Of a stretch of 20,395 bases of DNA, positions 14,602 through 20,327 are shown piece by piece (within the stretch, counting starts at the first letter, position 1; every line of letters starts with the position of its first letter). Location of the stretch: the IMG/VR virus record IMGVR_UViG_3300006853_000473, positions 1 through 20,395 of that record, one strand, 5' to 3'. The notes under the pieces were generated by a model. That model did no database searches. It saw nothing but the letters and a program-made list of their open reading frames with translations, and was not told the origin of the DNA. The position numbers were made by a program, and so were the translations under genes. This stretch comes from a virus.

Positions 14602-16475
14602 TGCGCCTCGTCAATCCTTATCGCGAGGAGTTGCGCGGGGTCGGCGATTGGATGCTCACCCTGTGGGACAGCTTGCTCGCGTCGATCGCTGGATCTTGGG
14701 CCAAGGAACACACCGATGACGATCGGCACGGGCATGTCCATGCGACCACGCTGCAAGTCGGTCGCCTCAGCTTCTCGACGATCCTGACTCCGGCGCCGTT
14801 CACCTCGGCGACCATCCACAATTTCAACGATGAGCGGTTGCGCGACGCGGGCCTCCTCCGTCTCTCCACCACGCTCGCCGAATGCACGATCACCGGCATC
14901 CAAATTCCAGTTGATGAATTGGGCAACGTGCTCGATGGCCGCGTCCTCGTTATCGAGAATGCGTCGGACACCGGAGTCCTGATCTTAGAGCACGAACACA
15001 CCGGCAGTACTCCCGCGAATCGCTTTGCCCTCCCCTACAATCCGGCCTCGGTCACCGGCGCGACGAACCGTTATTTCCTCCCGCCGAAGACGATGACCGC
15101 GATTGTCTCGGATTCCGCGGCGGCGCGATGGCTGTTGCTGTCACGCACGCATGACGAGGTGATGTCGTACGCGGAATTCGGGTCGAATCAGAACGATTAC
15201 GCGCCCGCCAACTTTCGCGCGGCGCGTGTAGTGCGGCTAGTTCCCACGGCGGCGAATCTGACGATCACCGGGTTCAGCGCCACGAACATCTCCGCCCCGT
15301 CGCGTAAGACGATCATCAACGAAGGGATCTATCGGTTCGCGATCCTTCATATGAACACCGGCAGCACTGCTGCGAATCGTGTGCAGTGCCCGGCGGGTTC
15401 GATGTATTACCTGAATCCACGCGAGTCGGTAGACATCTACCGTGAGACGGATGGGACGTGGCACATCATCCTGAAAGCCGATCAGTGGGTGGACGTGCCT
15501 TTCGCGGCGGGGAATTTCACCGCGAGCGCGGGGTCATGGACCGTCACGTCGGACGATCAACACTATTTCGCTTACCAGATCGACGGCAACAAGATGACCG
15601 TCGATTTCGAGATTCACAACACTGACGTGAGCGCCGCGCCGGGGGAACTGAGGATCACGGTTCCCGCCGGGCGCACCATTGCCCGCGATGCGCGAAACCC
15701 GATCTCCGTGGCCGATGCGGGTACGTTTCAGATCGGCATATGCGTCGCGACGGCCGGGCTGACCCACTTGAAGTGTTACGCCAATGGCGCCTACGGGGGT
15801 TGGACGACCACCGCGGGGGATAACACGTATGTCATGGGTCAGATCACCTTCATGGTGGAGACGAGCTGTGCGACGGTGAGCGAACTGCACACCGATGCGG
15901 CCCATCAGGATACCGCGCACGCGGATGCGAGCCACAGCGACGTGGCCCACGTGGACACCACCCACGTCGATACCCACAACGATGTGGCACACGCGGACGC
16001 CGCGCACGGTGATTCGGCGCACGCCGACGCCCATAGCGATGTCGCGCACTCGGATGTCGCGCATGAGGACGTGGCCCACGTCGACGGCGCCCATCAGGAC
16101 ACCGCGCATCAAGACGTCGCCCACGACGATCAGCACGGCGACGAAAACATCGACTTTCAGGATGGGTTCATCCACCAAGATCAGCACATCGATCTGCACT
16201 TCGACACACCCCACACCGACGTGGCGCATGCCGATGCCTCGCACGGCGATTCCCATTCCGACGTAGCGCACGTCGACGTTGCCCATGCCGACACGCACAG
16301 CGATGCGGCGCATTCCGACTCGGGGCATTCGGATACCCCGCACTCCGATTCGCATTCGGACACGCCGCACGCGGACACACCGCACACAGATGGCGGGCAC
16401 TCCGACACCCCGCACGCGGACGTTCCGCATACCGACGTCGGCTATCACTGCGACACGACGCACTCTGATATTTGA
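14601..16475 (+). CDS. Tail fibre protein with C-terminal His-Xaa-Asp repeat array (624 aa)
   Basis: Residues 1-50 (helical, then His-rich) look like a virion-attachment segment. Two related beta units follow, about 85-182 and 210-292, sharing a CTITG or LTITG strand, a GSTxANR loop and a strand ending in ...W; this is a tandem duplication typical of fibres. Residues 300-420 form another beta domain with aromatic strands. From His430 to the end (195 aa) the protein is an array of 39 H-x-D motifs spaced four or five residues apart, in blocks 430-514 and 525-624 split by a 10-residue linker. The frame starts at TAATG overlapping the preceding stop. I infer a receptor-binding fibre whose tail is either a metal-binding tip or a substrate for the radical SAM enzyme at 17328. 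Exact fibre family not recognised. Confidence 0.8.
   Translation: MRLVNPYREELRGVGDWMLTLWDSLLASIAGSWAKEHTDDDRHGHVHATTLQVGRLSFSTILTPAPFTSATIHNFNDERLRDAGLLRLSTTLAECTITGIQIPVDELGNVLDGRVLVIENASDTGVLILEHEHTGSTPANRFALPYNPASVTGATNRYFLPPKTMTAIVSDSAAARWLLLSRTHDEVMSYAEFGSNQNDYAPANFRAARVVRLVPTAANLTITGFSATNISAPSRKTIINEGIYRFAILHMNTGSTAANRVQCPAGSMYYLNPRESVDIYRETDGTWHIILKADQWVDVPFAAGNFTASAGSWTVTSDDQHYFAYQIDGNKMTVDFEIHNTDVSAAPGELRITVPAGRTIARDARNPISVADAGTFQIGICVATAGLTHLKCYANGAYGGWTTTAGDNTYVMGQITFMVETSCATVSELHTDAAHQDTAHADASHSDVAHVDTTHVDTHNDVAHADAAHGDSAHADAHSDVAHSDVAHEDVAHVDGAHQDTAHQDVAHDDQHGDENIDFQDGFIHQDQHIDLHFDTPHTDVAHADASHGDSHSDVAHVDVAHADTHSDAAHSDSGHSDTPHSDSHSDTPHADTPHTDGGHSDTPHADVPHTDVGYHCDTTHSDI
15888..16472 (+). 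repeat. DNA encoding 39 His-Xaa-Asp units
   Basis: The 585 bases encode H-x-D every four or five codons. His codons mix CAC and CAT, Asp codons mix GAC and GAT, and the middle residue varies widely (S, A, T, V, Q, G, E, N, D, I, F, C). Only His and Asp are invariant, so selection is on the protein rather than on a recent DNA duplication. Interspersed pairs are mostly Val-Ala, Thr-Pro or Thr-Ala. The reverse strand has a long open frame caused only by the periodicity. Confidence 0.95.
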
Positions 16476-16483
16476 GGGTCATC

Positions 16484-17035
16484 ATGGCGAATCTCGCAGA
16501 CATCCTGACGCAAGCGATGCTGAATTCGGGATTGGCGCAATATCCCGACGCGAAGTTGTACAACGCCGCCAAACTCCTGTTGCCGGAAGAGCGGCCGATC
16601 GTGCCGGTGGAGATGGCCCAGGACGATTGGCGCACGAAACAGGGCGTGGAGGCGCAGTACTTCGGCGAGATCAACAAGTACAATCCCGATCGCCAGCGGA
16701 TCACGGTGCAGCGCAAGGGAGACCCGTACAAGAAGTTCGAGAAGCAGCCACACCGGCTCGCGGGAATCCTGGCGCACGAAGCCGAGCACTCCAAACGCAA
16801 CGATCCGTTTGAGGCGCCAGCTTACCGGAAACATAAAGAGGTGCTGTTGCGGCTTGGGGAAAAGGATAAGGGGTTCCTTACGGCAATGGACGCGGCGATC
16901 GCGCGGCACGAAGGTCTCGACGAGGAACAGCGGGTGAAAATGGCGAAAAAGGCCGCCATCGAACAAACGGCGAAAGCACCCCTCCCGCTCCTCCCGGTGC
17001 CCCGCTCTCCCCTTCAGGCGGCGTTTGCGCGATAA
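16484..17035 (+). CDS. HExxH metallopeptidase-like protein (183 aa)
   Basis: Residues 93-102 (AGILAHEAEH) contain HExxH (98-102), and Glu110 with Tyr114 follow in DPFEAPAY, the spacing of zincins that use a downstream glutamate as third zinc ligand. The protein is soluble, with no signal peptide and a Pro-rich C-terminus. Start ATG 16484 has GAGGG at 16474-16478, five bases of spacing, beginning inside the fibre stop codon. It lies directly between the fibre and the maturase genes, so it may process the fibre or its modified tail, or act as a virion-associated hydrolase; this is inference. A non-catalytic structural role cannot be excluded. Confidence 0.75.
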   Translation: MANLADILTQAMLNSGLAQYPDAKLYNAAKLLLPEERPIVPVEMAQDDWRTKQGVEAQYFGEINKYNPDRQRITVQRKGDPYKKFEKQPHRLAGILAHEAEHSKRNDPFEAPAYRKHKEVLLRLGEKDKGFLTAMDAAIARHEGLDEEQRVKMAKKAAIEQTAKAPLPLLPVPRSPLQAAFAR

Positions 17036-17060
17036 TACCCGCCTAGGTGGAGGTGGGTAT
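17035..17060 (+). promoter_or_regulatory. Hairpin covering the ribosome site and start of the 27-aa gene
   Basis: Bases 17035-17044 (ATACCCGCCT) pair with 17051-17060 (AGGTGGGTAT) over ten base pairs with one G-T pair, loop AGGTGG. The 3' arm includes most of the GGAGG ribosome site and the first two bases of the ATG at 17059. In RNA this would mask translation initiation unless opened by upstream ribosomes, heat or a protein. There is no T tract, so it is unlikely to be a terminator. Confidence 0.6.
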
Positions 17061-17142
17061 GTCCGATCTCGTGTTCTGGACGCTCGCGATGGTGGTGGCT
17101 GTCGTGTTCTCGTGGTTGGAAGGGAAAGGGAAGAAGGCGTAA
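17059..17142 (+). CDS. Tiny single-span membrane protein (27 aa)
   Basis: ATG 17059 opens a 27-codon frame ending at TAA 17140-17142. Residues 4-19 form one hydrophobic transmembrane segment (Leu, Val, Phe, Trp, Ala) and the last eight residues are charged (Glu, Lys), giving a membrane peptide with a cytoplasmic basic tail. GGAGG at 17049-17053 is five bases upstream of the start, the strongest ribosome site in this part of the window. It is too short for automatic callers. Function unknown; possibilities are a lysis-associated peptide, an anchor for neighbouring proteins, or nothing at all. Confidence 0.5.
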   Translation: MSDLVFWTLAMVVAVVFSWLEGKGKKA

Positions 17143-17156
17143 GTAGTTACCCGTGC

Positions 17157-17189
17157 GGCATGGTCCCTGCACAGGGATCCCCGCATGCC
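17157..17189 (+). promoter_or_regulatory. Hairpin covering the start codon of the 48-aa gene
   Basis: GGCATG (17157-17162) pairs with CATGCC (17184-17189), which contains the ATG at 17185, and inside it TCCCTG (17164-17169) pairs with CAGGGA (17172-17177), which contains the ribosome site AGGGA. A short internal loop separates the two helices. Both the ribosome site and the start codon would be hidden in the folded RNA, as at the 17035-17060 hairpin. Confidence 0.55.
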
Positions 17190-17331
17190 AAACGGACGGG
17201 ACGAACTCCTCGCGATCGCTGAAGTTCTCAAGAATCGTTTCCCTAATCTCTCGACGAAGGAAACGATCGCCCTCGCCTTCGACATCCTCGAAGCTGTACG
17301 CGTAGTGCAAGCTGCCCAGGTTCAGAAGTGA
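17185..17331 (+). CDS. Small helical protein overlapping the maturase start (48 aa)
   Basis: ATG 17185 begins a 48-codon frame ending at TGA 17329-17331, whose first bases overlap the GTG start of the radical SAM gene (GTGA, 17328-17331). The protein is charged and mainly helical: an Asn/Arg/Asp start, an amphipathic helix rich in Leu/Ile/Ala and a Val/Gln-rich C-terminal helix. Ribosome site AGGGA is seven bases upstream. Tight coupling suggests it works with the maturase, for example as a partner or peptide-binding helper, but it is too short to be a standard RRE domain and I find no precursor-like repeat in it. It could also serve only to deliver ribosomes to the next gene. Confidence 0.55.
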   Translation: MPNGRDELLAIAEVLKNRFPNLSTKETIALAFDILEAVRVVQAAQVQK

Positions 17332-18644
17332 GTATCGAACTCCTTCCCCTCGGGCAGCGGTGCAATCTCAAATGCCCATACTGCTATGAGAATGCCATGC
17401 GCGAGGCAGGTAACGAAGACCCGATCGAAGGCAATTACGACTTCGACAAGATGTTCGCCGCGCTCAGGAACGAAGGGGTAGGGTCTCCCGATGTACGCGG
17501 CGGGAAGACAGGCTTTACCCTCTTCGGCGGCGAACCCCTCCTCCTTCCCTTAAAGGATCTCGAACGCATGTTTTCCTGGGGGAAGGGGTTAGGGGTACCC
17601 ATCTCTATCCAAACCAACGCGAGCTTGATCACCGATCGCCACCTCGATTTGTTCGTTCAGTTCGGCGTGAGCGTTGGTGTCAGTATCGATGGACCGAAGG
17701 AATTGAATCGGCTGCGCGCGTCGGAGACTATCGAGGCGACGGATCGGACGACAGACTTATCGAATCAGGCGTTCTTGAAGCTCCTCGCGCGTGGGATCGG
17801 CGCGAGCCTGATCGTCACGCTGTCGACAGTGAACGCGGGCGCCGATGTCATCAAGTACTTGTCAGGGTGGATCGTCGAGCTGTACCACCGAGGACTTCGC
17901 CACGTCAATTTCCACCTCCTTGAAGTCGACGGCGACATCGCGCAATATGTCCTCCCGCCAGAAGAACAGATTGCCGCGCTCCGAAAGCTGCGATCCACCG
18001 TGCAGTCGTGTGCCGGGTTGCGCGCCATGCCCTTCGACAGCATGCGCGCTCTCCTCATTGGCGAGGATGAACAGAACGTCGAATGTATCTGGCACGCGTG
18101 CGACCCGTACACCACGAATGCCGTGCGTGGAATCGACGGCCAAGGGAATAGGGGTAATTGCGGGCGCACGAACAAGGATGGGGTGCCCTACGTGAAGGGC
18201 AGCGTCGCCGGGTACGAGCGGCAGCTCGCCCTGTACCTCACCCCGCAGGCGCATGGCGGGTGCCAGGAGTGCCGGTTCTTCTTCGCGTGCAAAGGCGAAT
18301 GCCCAGGCACGGGCGAGGGAAGTGAATGGAGAAGCCGCACGACGCACTGCGCGAGCTTGATGGCGATCTTCGCGGATCTCGAACAGGAATTGATTGGGGA
18401 AGGGAAGACTCCGTTGTCGTCATCGTTGATGCGACCGGCGATCGAGGCGGCGTTGCTCCGCTCGTGGTCCTCCGGTCAGAATGTGAGCATTGGTGCGGCG
18501 TTGAGGCAAGGCGCCACCGGCAGCGGCATCGTGCCGCACGGCGATGTACCGCACGGAGATGTGCCGCACGGCGATCACACCGACGCGGAGAGGCCGGTAC
18601 GGACGCACGGCGATCACGGTGATGCGGAGAAAGCGAGATCTTGA
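17328..18644 (+). CDS. Radical SAM/SPASM peptide maturase with C-terminal H-x-D tail (438 aa)
   Basis: The enzyme uses a [4Fe-4S] cluster to cleave S-adenosylmethionine and drive a radical modification of a peptide or protein. Cluster motif CxxxCxxC is at Cys12, Cys16, Cys19 (CNLKCPYC); the SAM-binding GGEP is at 67-70 and SIDGP at 119-123. A complete SPASM domain carries the auxiliary-cluster cysteines in the canonical pattern: Cys258-x14-Gly-x4-Cys278, then Cys312-x2-Cys315-x5-Cys321-x3-Cys325, and Cys341. From residue 404 the protein ends in six H-x-D motifs like those of the upstream fibre. GTG 17328 overlaps the 48-aa gene's stop, so it is translationally coupled. The likely substrate is the fibre's H-x-D array (inference). 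Sulfatase maturation is the main alternative, but no sulfatase is in the window. Confidence 0.93.
   Translation: MSIELLPLGQRCNLKCPYCYENAMREAGNEDPIEGNYDFDKMFAALRNEGVGSPDVRGGKTGFTLFGGEPLLLPLKDLERMFSWGKGLGVPISIQTNASLITDRHLDLFVQFGVSVGVSIDGPKELNRLRASETIEATDRTTDLSNQAFLKLLARGIGASLIVTLSTVNAGADVIKYLSGWIVELYHRGLRHVNFHLLEVDGDIAQYVLPPEEQIAALRKLRSTVQSCAGLRAMPFDSMRALLIGEDEQNVECIWHACDPYTTNAVRGIDGQGNRGNCGRTNKDGVPYVKGSVAGYERQLALYLTPQAHGGCQECRFFFACKGECPGTGEGSEWRSRTTHCASLMAIFADLEQELIGEGKTPLSSSLMRPAIEAALLRSWSSGQNVSIGAALRQGATGSGIVPHGDVPHGDVPHGDHTDAERPVRTHGDHGDAEKARS
18537..18623 (+). repeat. H-x-D motifs at the end of the maturase gene
   Basis: Six motifs (four with few residues between them at residues 404-419, then a pair at 427-432) repeat the HGD or HTD theme, with VP as the commonest spacer. 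This is the same motif class as the 39-unit array in the fibre, about 2 kb upstream. Confidence 0.9.
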
Positions 18645-18913
18645 TGCCCTCCGATCAGCCCATCACGAGAGAACAGGCGCGAAAGGTTCACATCGCTCTG
18701 AACGTGGCTATCCACCGTGTTGGTGGTGCCGCGCCAGCGTGCGACGGTGACGCGTGCGAAGTATGCGAGGTCATCATCCGCGAGCTGCTCGCCCAGGTGC
18801 AGGGAGACGGCTGGCAACCGATAGAGACTGCGCCGAAAGATGCCGATGTGCTGTTGTTAACACCCGCTCGCGGTGTTGTTCGTGGACGCTGGCAAACCGA
18901 CCGATATGCTTAA
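18644..18913 (+). CDS. DUF551-like protein, N-terminal part in frame 1 (89 aa)
   Basis: The last 33 residues carry the start of a DUF551-type domain: Trp57, then ETAPKD (61-66), a Leu-rich strand and GRW (81-83). Residues 1-50 are helical with three cysteines (Cys33, Cys38, Cys41). The frame stops at TAA 18911-18913, before the usual C-terminal THWMPLP-type motif, which is present in the +1 frame just downstream (18906-19037). ATG 18644 overlaps the maturase stop (TGATG). The full-length protein is probably about 130 aa through a frameshift or indel. DUF551 proteins are common in phages and have no known function. Confidence 0.7.
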   Translation: MPSDQPITREQARKVHIALNVAIHRVGGAAPACDGDACEVCEVIIRELLAQVQGDGWQPIETAPKDADVLLLTPARGVVRGRWQTDRYA

Positions 18914-19037
18914 GCAGCCAAGACCGTATTGGACGAACGACCGCGAACGCCTGTGGGGTGTAAATGCGACACGGCAGGACCAACCAACCCACTGGATGCC
19001 CTTGCCGCTACCGCCCGCTGACGGGAGGGAGACATAG
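18906..19037 (+). pseudogene. DUF551 C-terminal half in the +1 frame (43 aa)
   Basis: The +1 frame from ATG 18906 continues with PYWTNDRERLW and then the DUF551 ending QPTHWMPLPLPP, stopping at TAG 19035-19037, directly before the next gene. This is the missing half of the preceding frame, so the gene is broken by a single frameshift (a base to skip, or two to insert) near 18895-18915. Alternatives are a sequencing or assembly error, a programmed frameshift at the GCT-TAA-G stop, or two overlapping genes. Confidence 0.65.
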
Positions 19038-19229
19038 ATGGCTCCGCACAAGATGGCCGATTGCGTCGACTGCCGAATCAACAAGCGCATCCGCGAACTG
19101 GCGAAGGAGTCTTGCGGCGATTGCAGCTCGACCCCCTGCCCGTATTGTCGGAGCTTGCGCGTTTTTGGTCGCGCGGTGGCTCGGGCTGTCAAGCGTGAAC
19201 TAGAGGCTGACGGGAGGGAGGGACAATGA
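19038..19229 (+). CDS. Small Cys-rich zinc-binding-type protein (63 aa)
   Basis: Six cysteines in pairs CVDC (9-12), CGDC (26-29) and CPYC (34-37) look like a compact zinc-binding protein; the C-terminal half is basic and helical. No family recognised. The ATG follows the DUF551 stop directly, with the ribosome site GGGAGGGA just upstream (19023-19030). Its stop overlaps the next gene by ATGA. Confidence 0.65.
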   Translation: MAPHKMADCVDCRINKRIRELAKESCGDCSSTPCPYCRSLRVFGRAVARAVKRELEADGREGQ

Positions 19230-19432
19230 GCGTATTTAAAAAAGGCGACAAGGTTGTGAAGATTCTGCGCGGTGGCGGTGTTGAAACTGCGACCATTCAA
19301 TTCGTGAATGGCGTGAAAAAGGGAAAGGTGCTATTGGAAGACTCCTCGCTCGAATATGACGCAAAGACAGGGCAGGAAATCGACCCGGTCATTCCCGGCT
19401 TTTCATCACGCTTGGTGATGTTGGAAGAATAG
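19226..19432 (+). CDS. Small hypothetical protein, KOW-like (68 aa)
   Basis: The first 25 residues (KKGDKVVKI..GGGVETATI) read as a short beta barrel strand pattern reminiscent of KOW/SH3-type modules, but this is a weak resemblance. Base composition is lower in GC than upstream genes, with AAA-rich Lys codons. GGAGGGA lies about seven bases upstream of the ATG. Confidence 0.6.
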   Translation: MSVFKKGDKVVKILRGGGVETATIQFVNGVKKGKVLLEDSSLEYDAKTGQEIDPVIPGFSSRLVMLEE

Positions 19433-19434
19433 CG

Positions 19435-20280
19435 ATGACCAATCACCCGAAGCCTGCCCCCGCGCCGTCCTCCAGCACAGGGGGGAGAGAAATGAATGTG
19501 CATTTCACAAAACAAGCCTTGTCCGTTGACGCCCCTTGGACCGCTCAGCGAAAAATGAAACCAACGTGGTTCACGTTGTGTCGTAGGCGCGTGAGGGAGC
19601 AAAAGCGTATCACGATGGTTCCAGCGCTTGTAACGTGTCGCTTTTGCCTATCAAAAATGGAGTCCCCTGCCCCTGCGTCCTCGCCGTCTGTGTTGGAGCA
19701 ATTGGTTCTATCGCTTAAGCAAGATGTGGACGGAATGGTATGCGTAGAAGGTCCGCAGCCATGCCGAAAGTGCCGATTGGGTGCGCGGCTAAACCAACTT
19801 GCCGCCGCCCTCGCTGCCGCCGAGAGCCAGCGAGACGAGTATTGGGCTGACCTGTGCGAAGTCAAGGCTGGTAGCGGGGTGGTTCCACAAGCGCTCTATG
19901 ACGAGGCTATGAAGCGTGCCGCTGCCGCCGAGAGCCGACAGCGGGAGTTAGAGCAGGAGCGGGACAAAGCAATAGAAGAACGCAACCGGACCAAGGCGTT
20001 TTTTGCCGATGCGAGTCCTAAAAGCCAAGCGGCCCTAGACAAGTTTATTGCGGAGAAGGAAGCCGCCGAAGCCCTCAGCGCCCAGCAGGCCGAGCGTTTA
20101 GGGGAACGCATTAAAGAGTTGGAAGATGCGCTGTTGTCTCAATGTTCGCTTTGCGCGCCGCCAAATCTCTATCGTGAGGATTACGACGAGCAGTGCTGGT
20201 GTGCGTTCAACAGCGGATTTAGAGACGACCACGACGAGACGTGCCAGCGTGCCAAGCAGGCTCTCACGAGAAAGAACTGA
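19435..20280 (+). CDS. Zinc-binding/coiled-coil hypothetical protein (281 aa)
   Basis: Residues 25-75 contain WFTLCRRR and VTCRFC (Cys49, Cys68, Cys71), resembling small phage proteins with an LCGRR...VTCxxC zinc site. Two more Cys pairs follow at 110-113. Residues 118-235 form a long charged coiled coil, with the AAAES motif twice (about 127 and 164) and near-identical DNA for both. A second Cys cluster lies at the end (237, 240, 254, 256, 270). The start may be ATG 19435 (GGAAG upstream) or ATG 19492, which has a better ribosome site (GGGAGAGA). The mix suggests a fusion of two smaller genes. Function unknown. Confidence 0.6.
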   Translation: MTNHPKPAPAPSSSTGGREMNVHFTKQALSVDAPWTAQRKMKPTWFTLCRRRVREQKRITMVPALVTCRFCLSKMESPAPASSPSVLEQLVLSLKQDVDGMVCVEGPQPCRKCRLGARLNQLAAALAAAESQRDEYWADLCEVKAGSGVVPQALYDEAMKRAAAAESRQRELEQERDKAIEERNRTKAFFADASPKSQAALDKFIAEKEAAEALSAQQAERLGERIKELEDALLSQCSLCAPPNLYREDYDEQCWCAFNSGFRDDHDETCQRAKQALTRKN

Positions 20281-20327
20281 CCACGCGTGATCCCCAGGGA
20301 AACAATCGGTAATCAGGAGAATTCGAG

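Noticed and set aside
15534-16463. 309-codon open frame on the reverse strand across the HxD array
   Set aside because: It is a by-product of the repeat periodicity; the translation is a Val/Arg/Gly/Met monotone with no ribosome site, antisense to a well-supported gene.
15888-16472. CRISPR-like array
   Set aside because: The repeats are in-frame, 12 or 15 bases long, degenerate at the DNA level and within a coding frame; there are no spacers of even length.
17328-18644. Radical SAM enzyme as a sulfatase-maturating (anSME) enzyme
   Set aside because: The SPASM layout would allow it, but no sulfatase with a Cys/Ser-x-Pro-x-Arg motif is encoded in the window, and the shared H-x-D motif points to the fibre instead.
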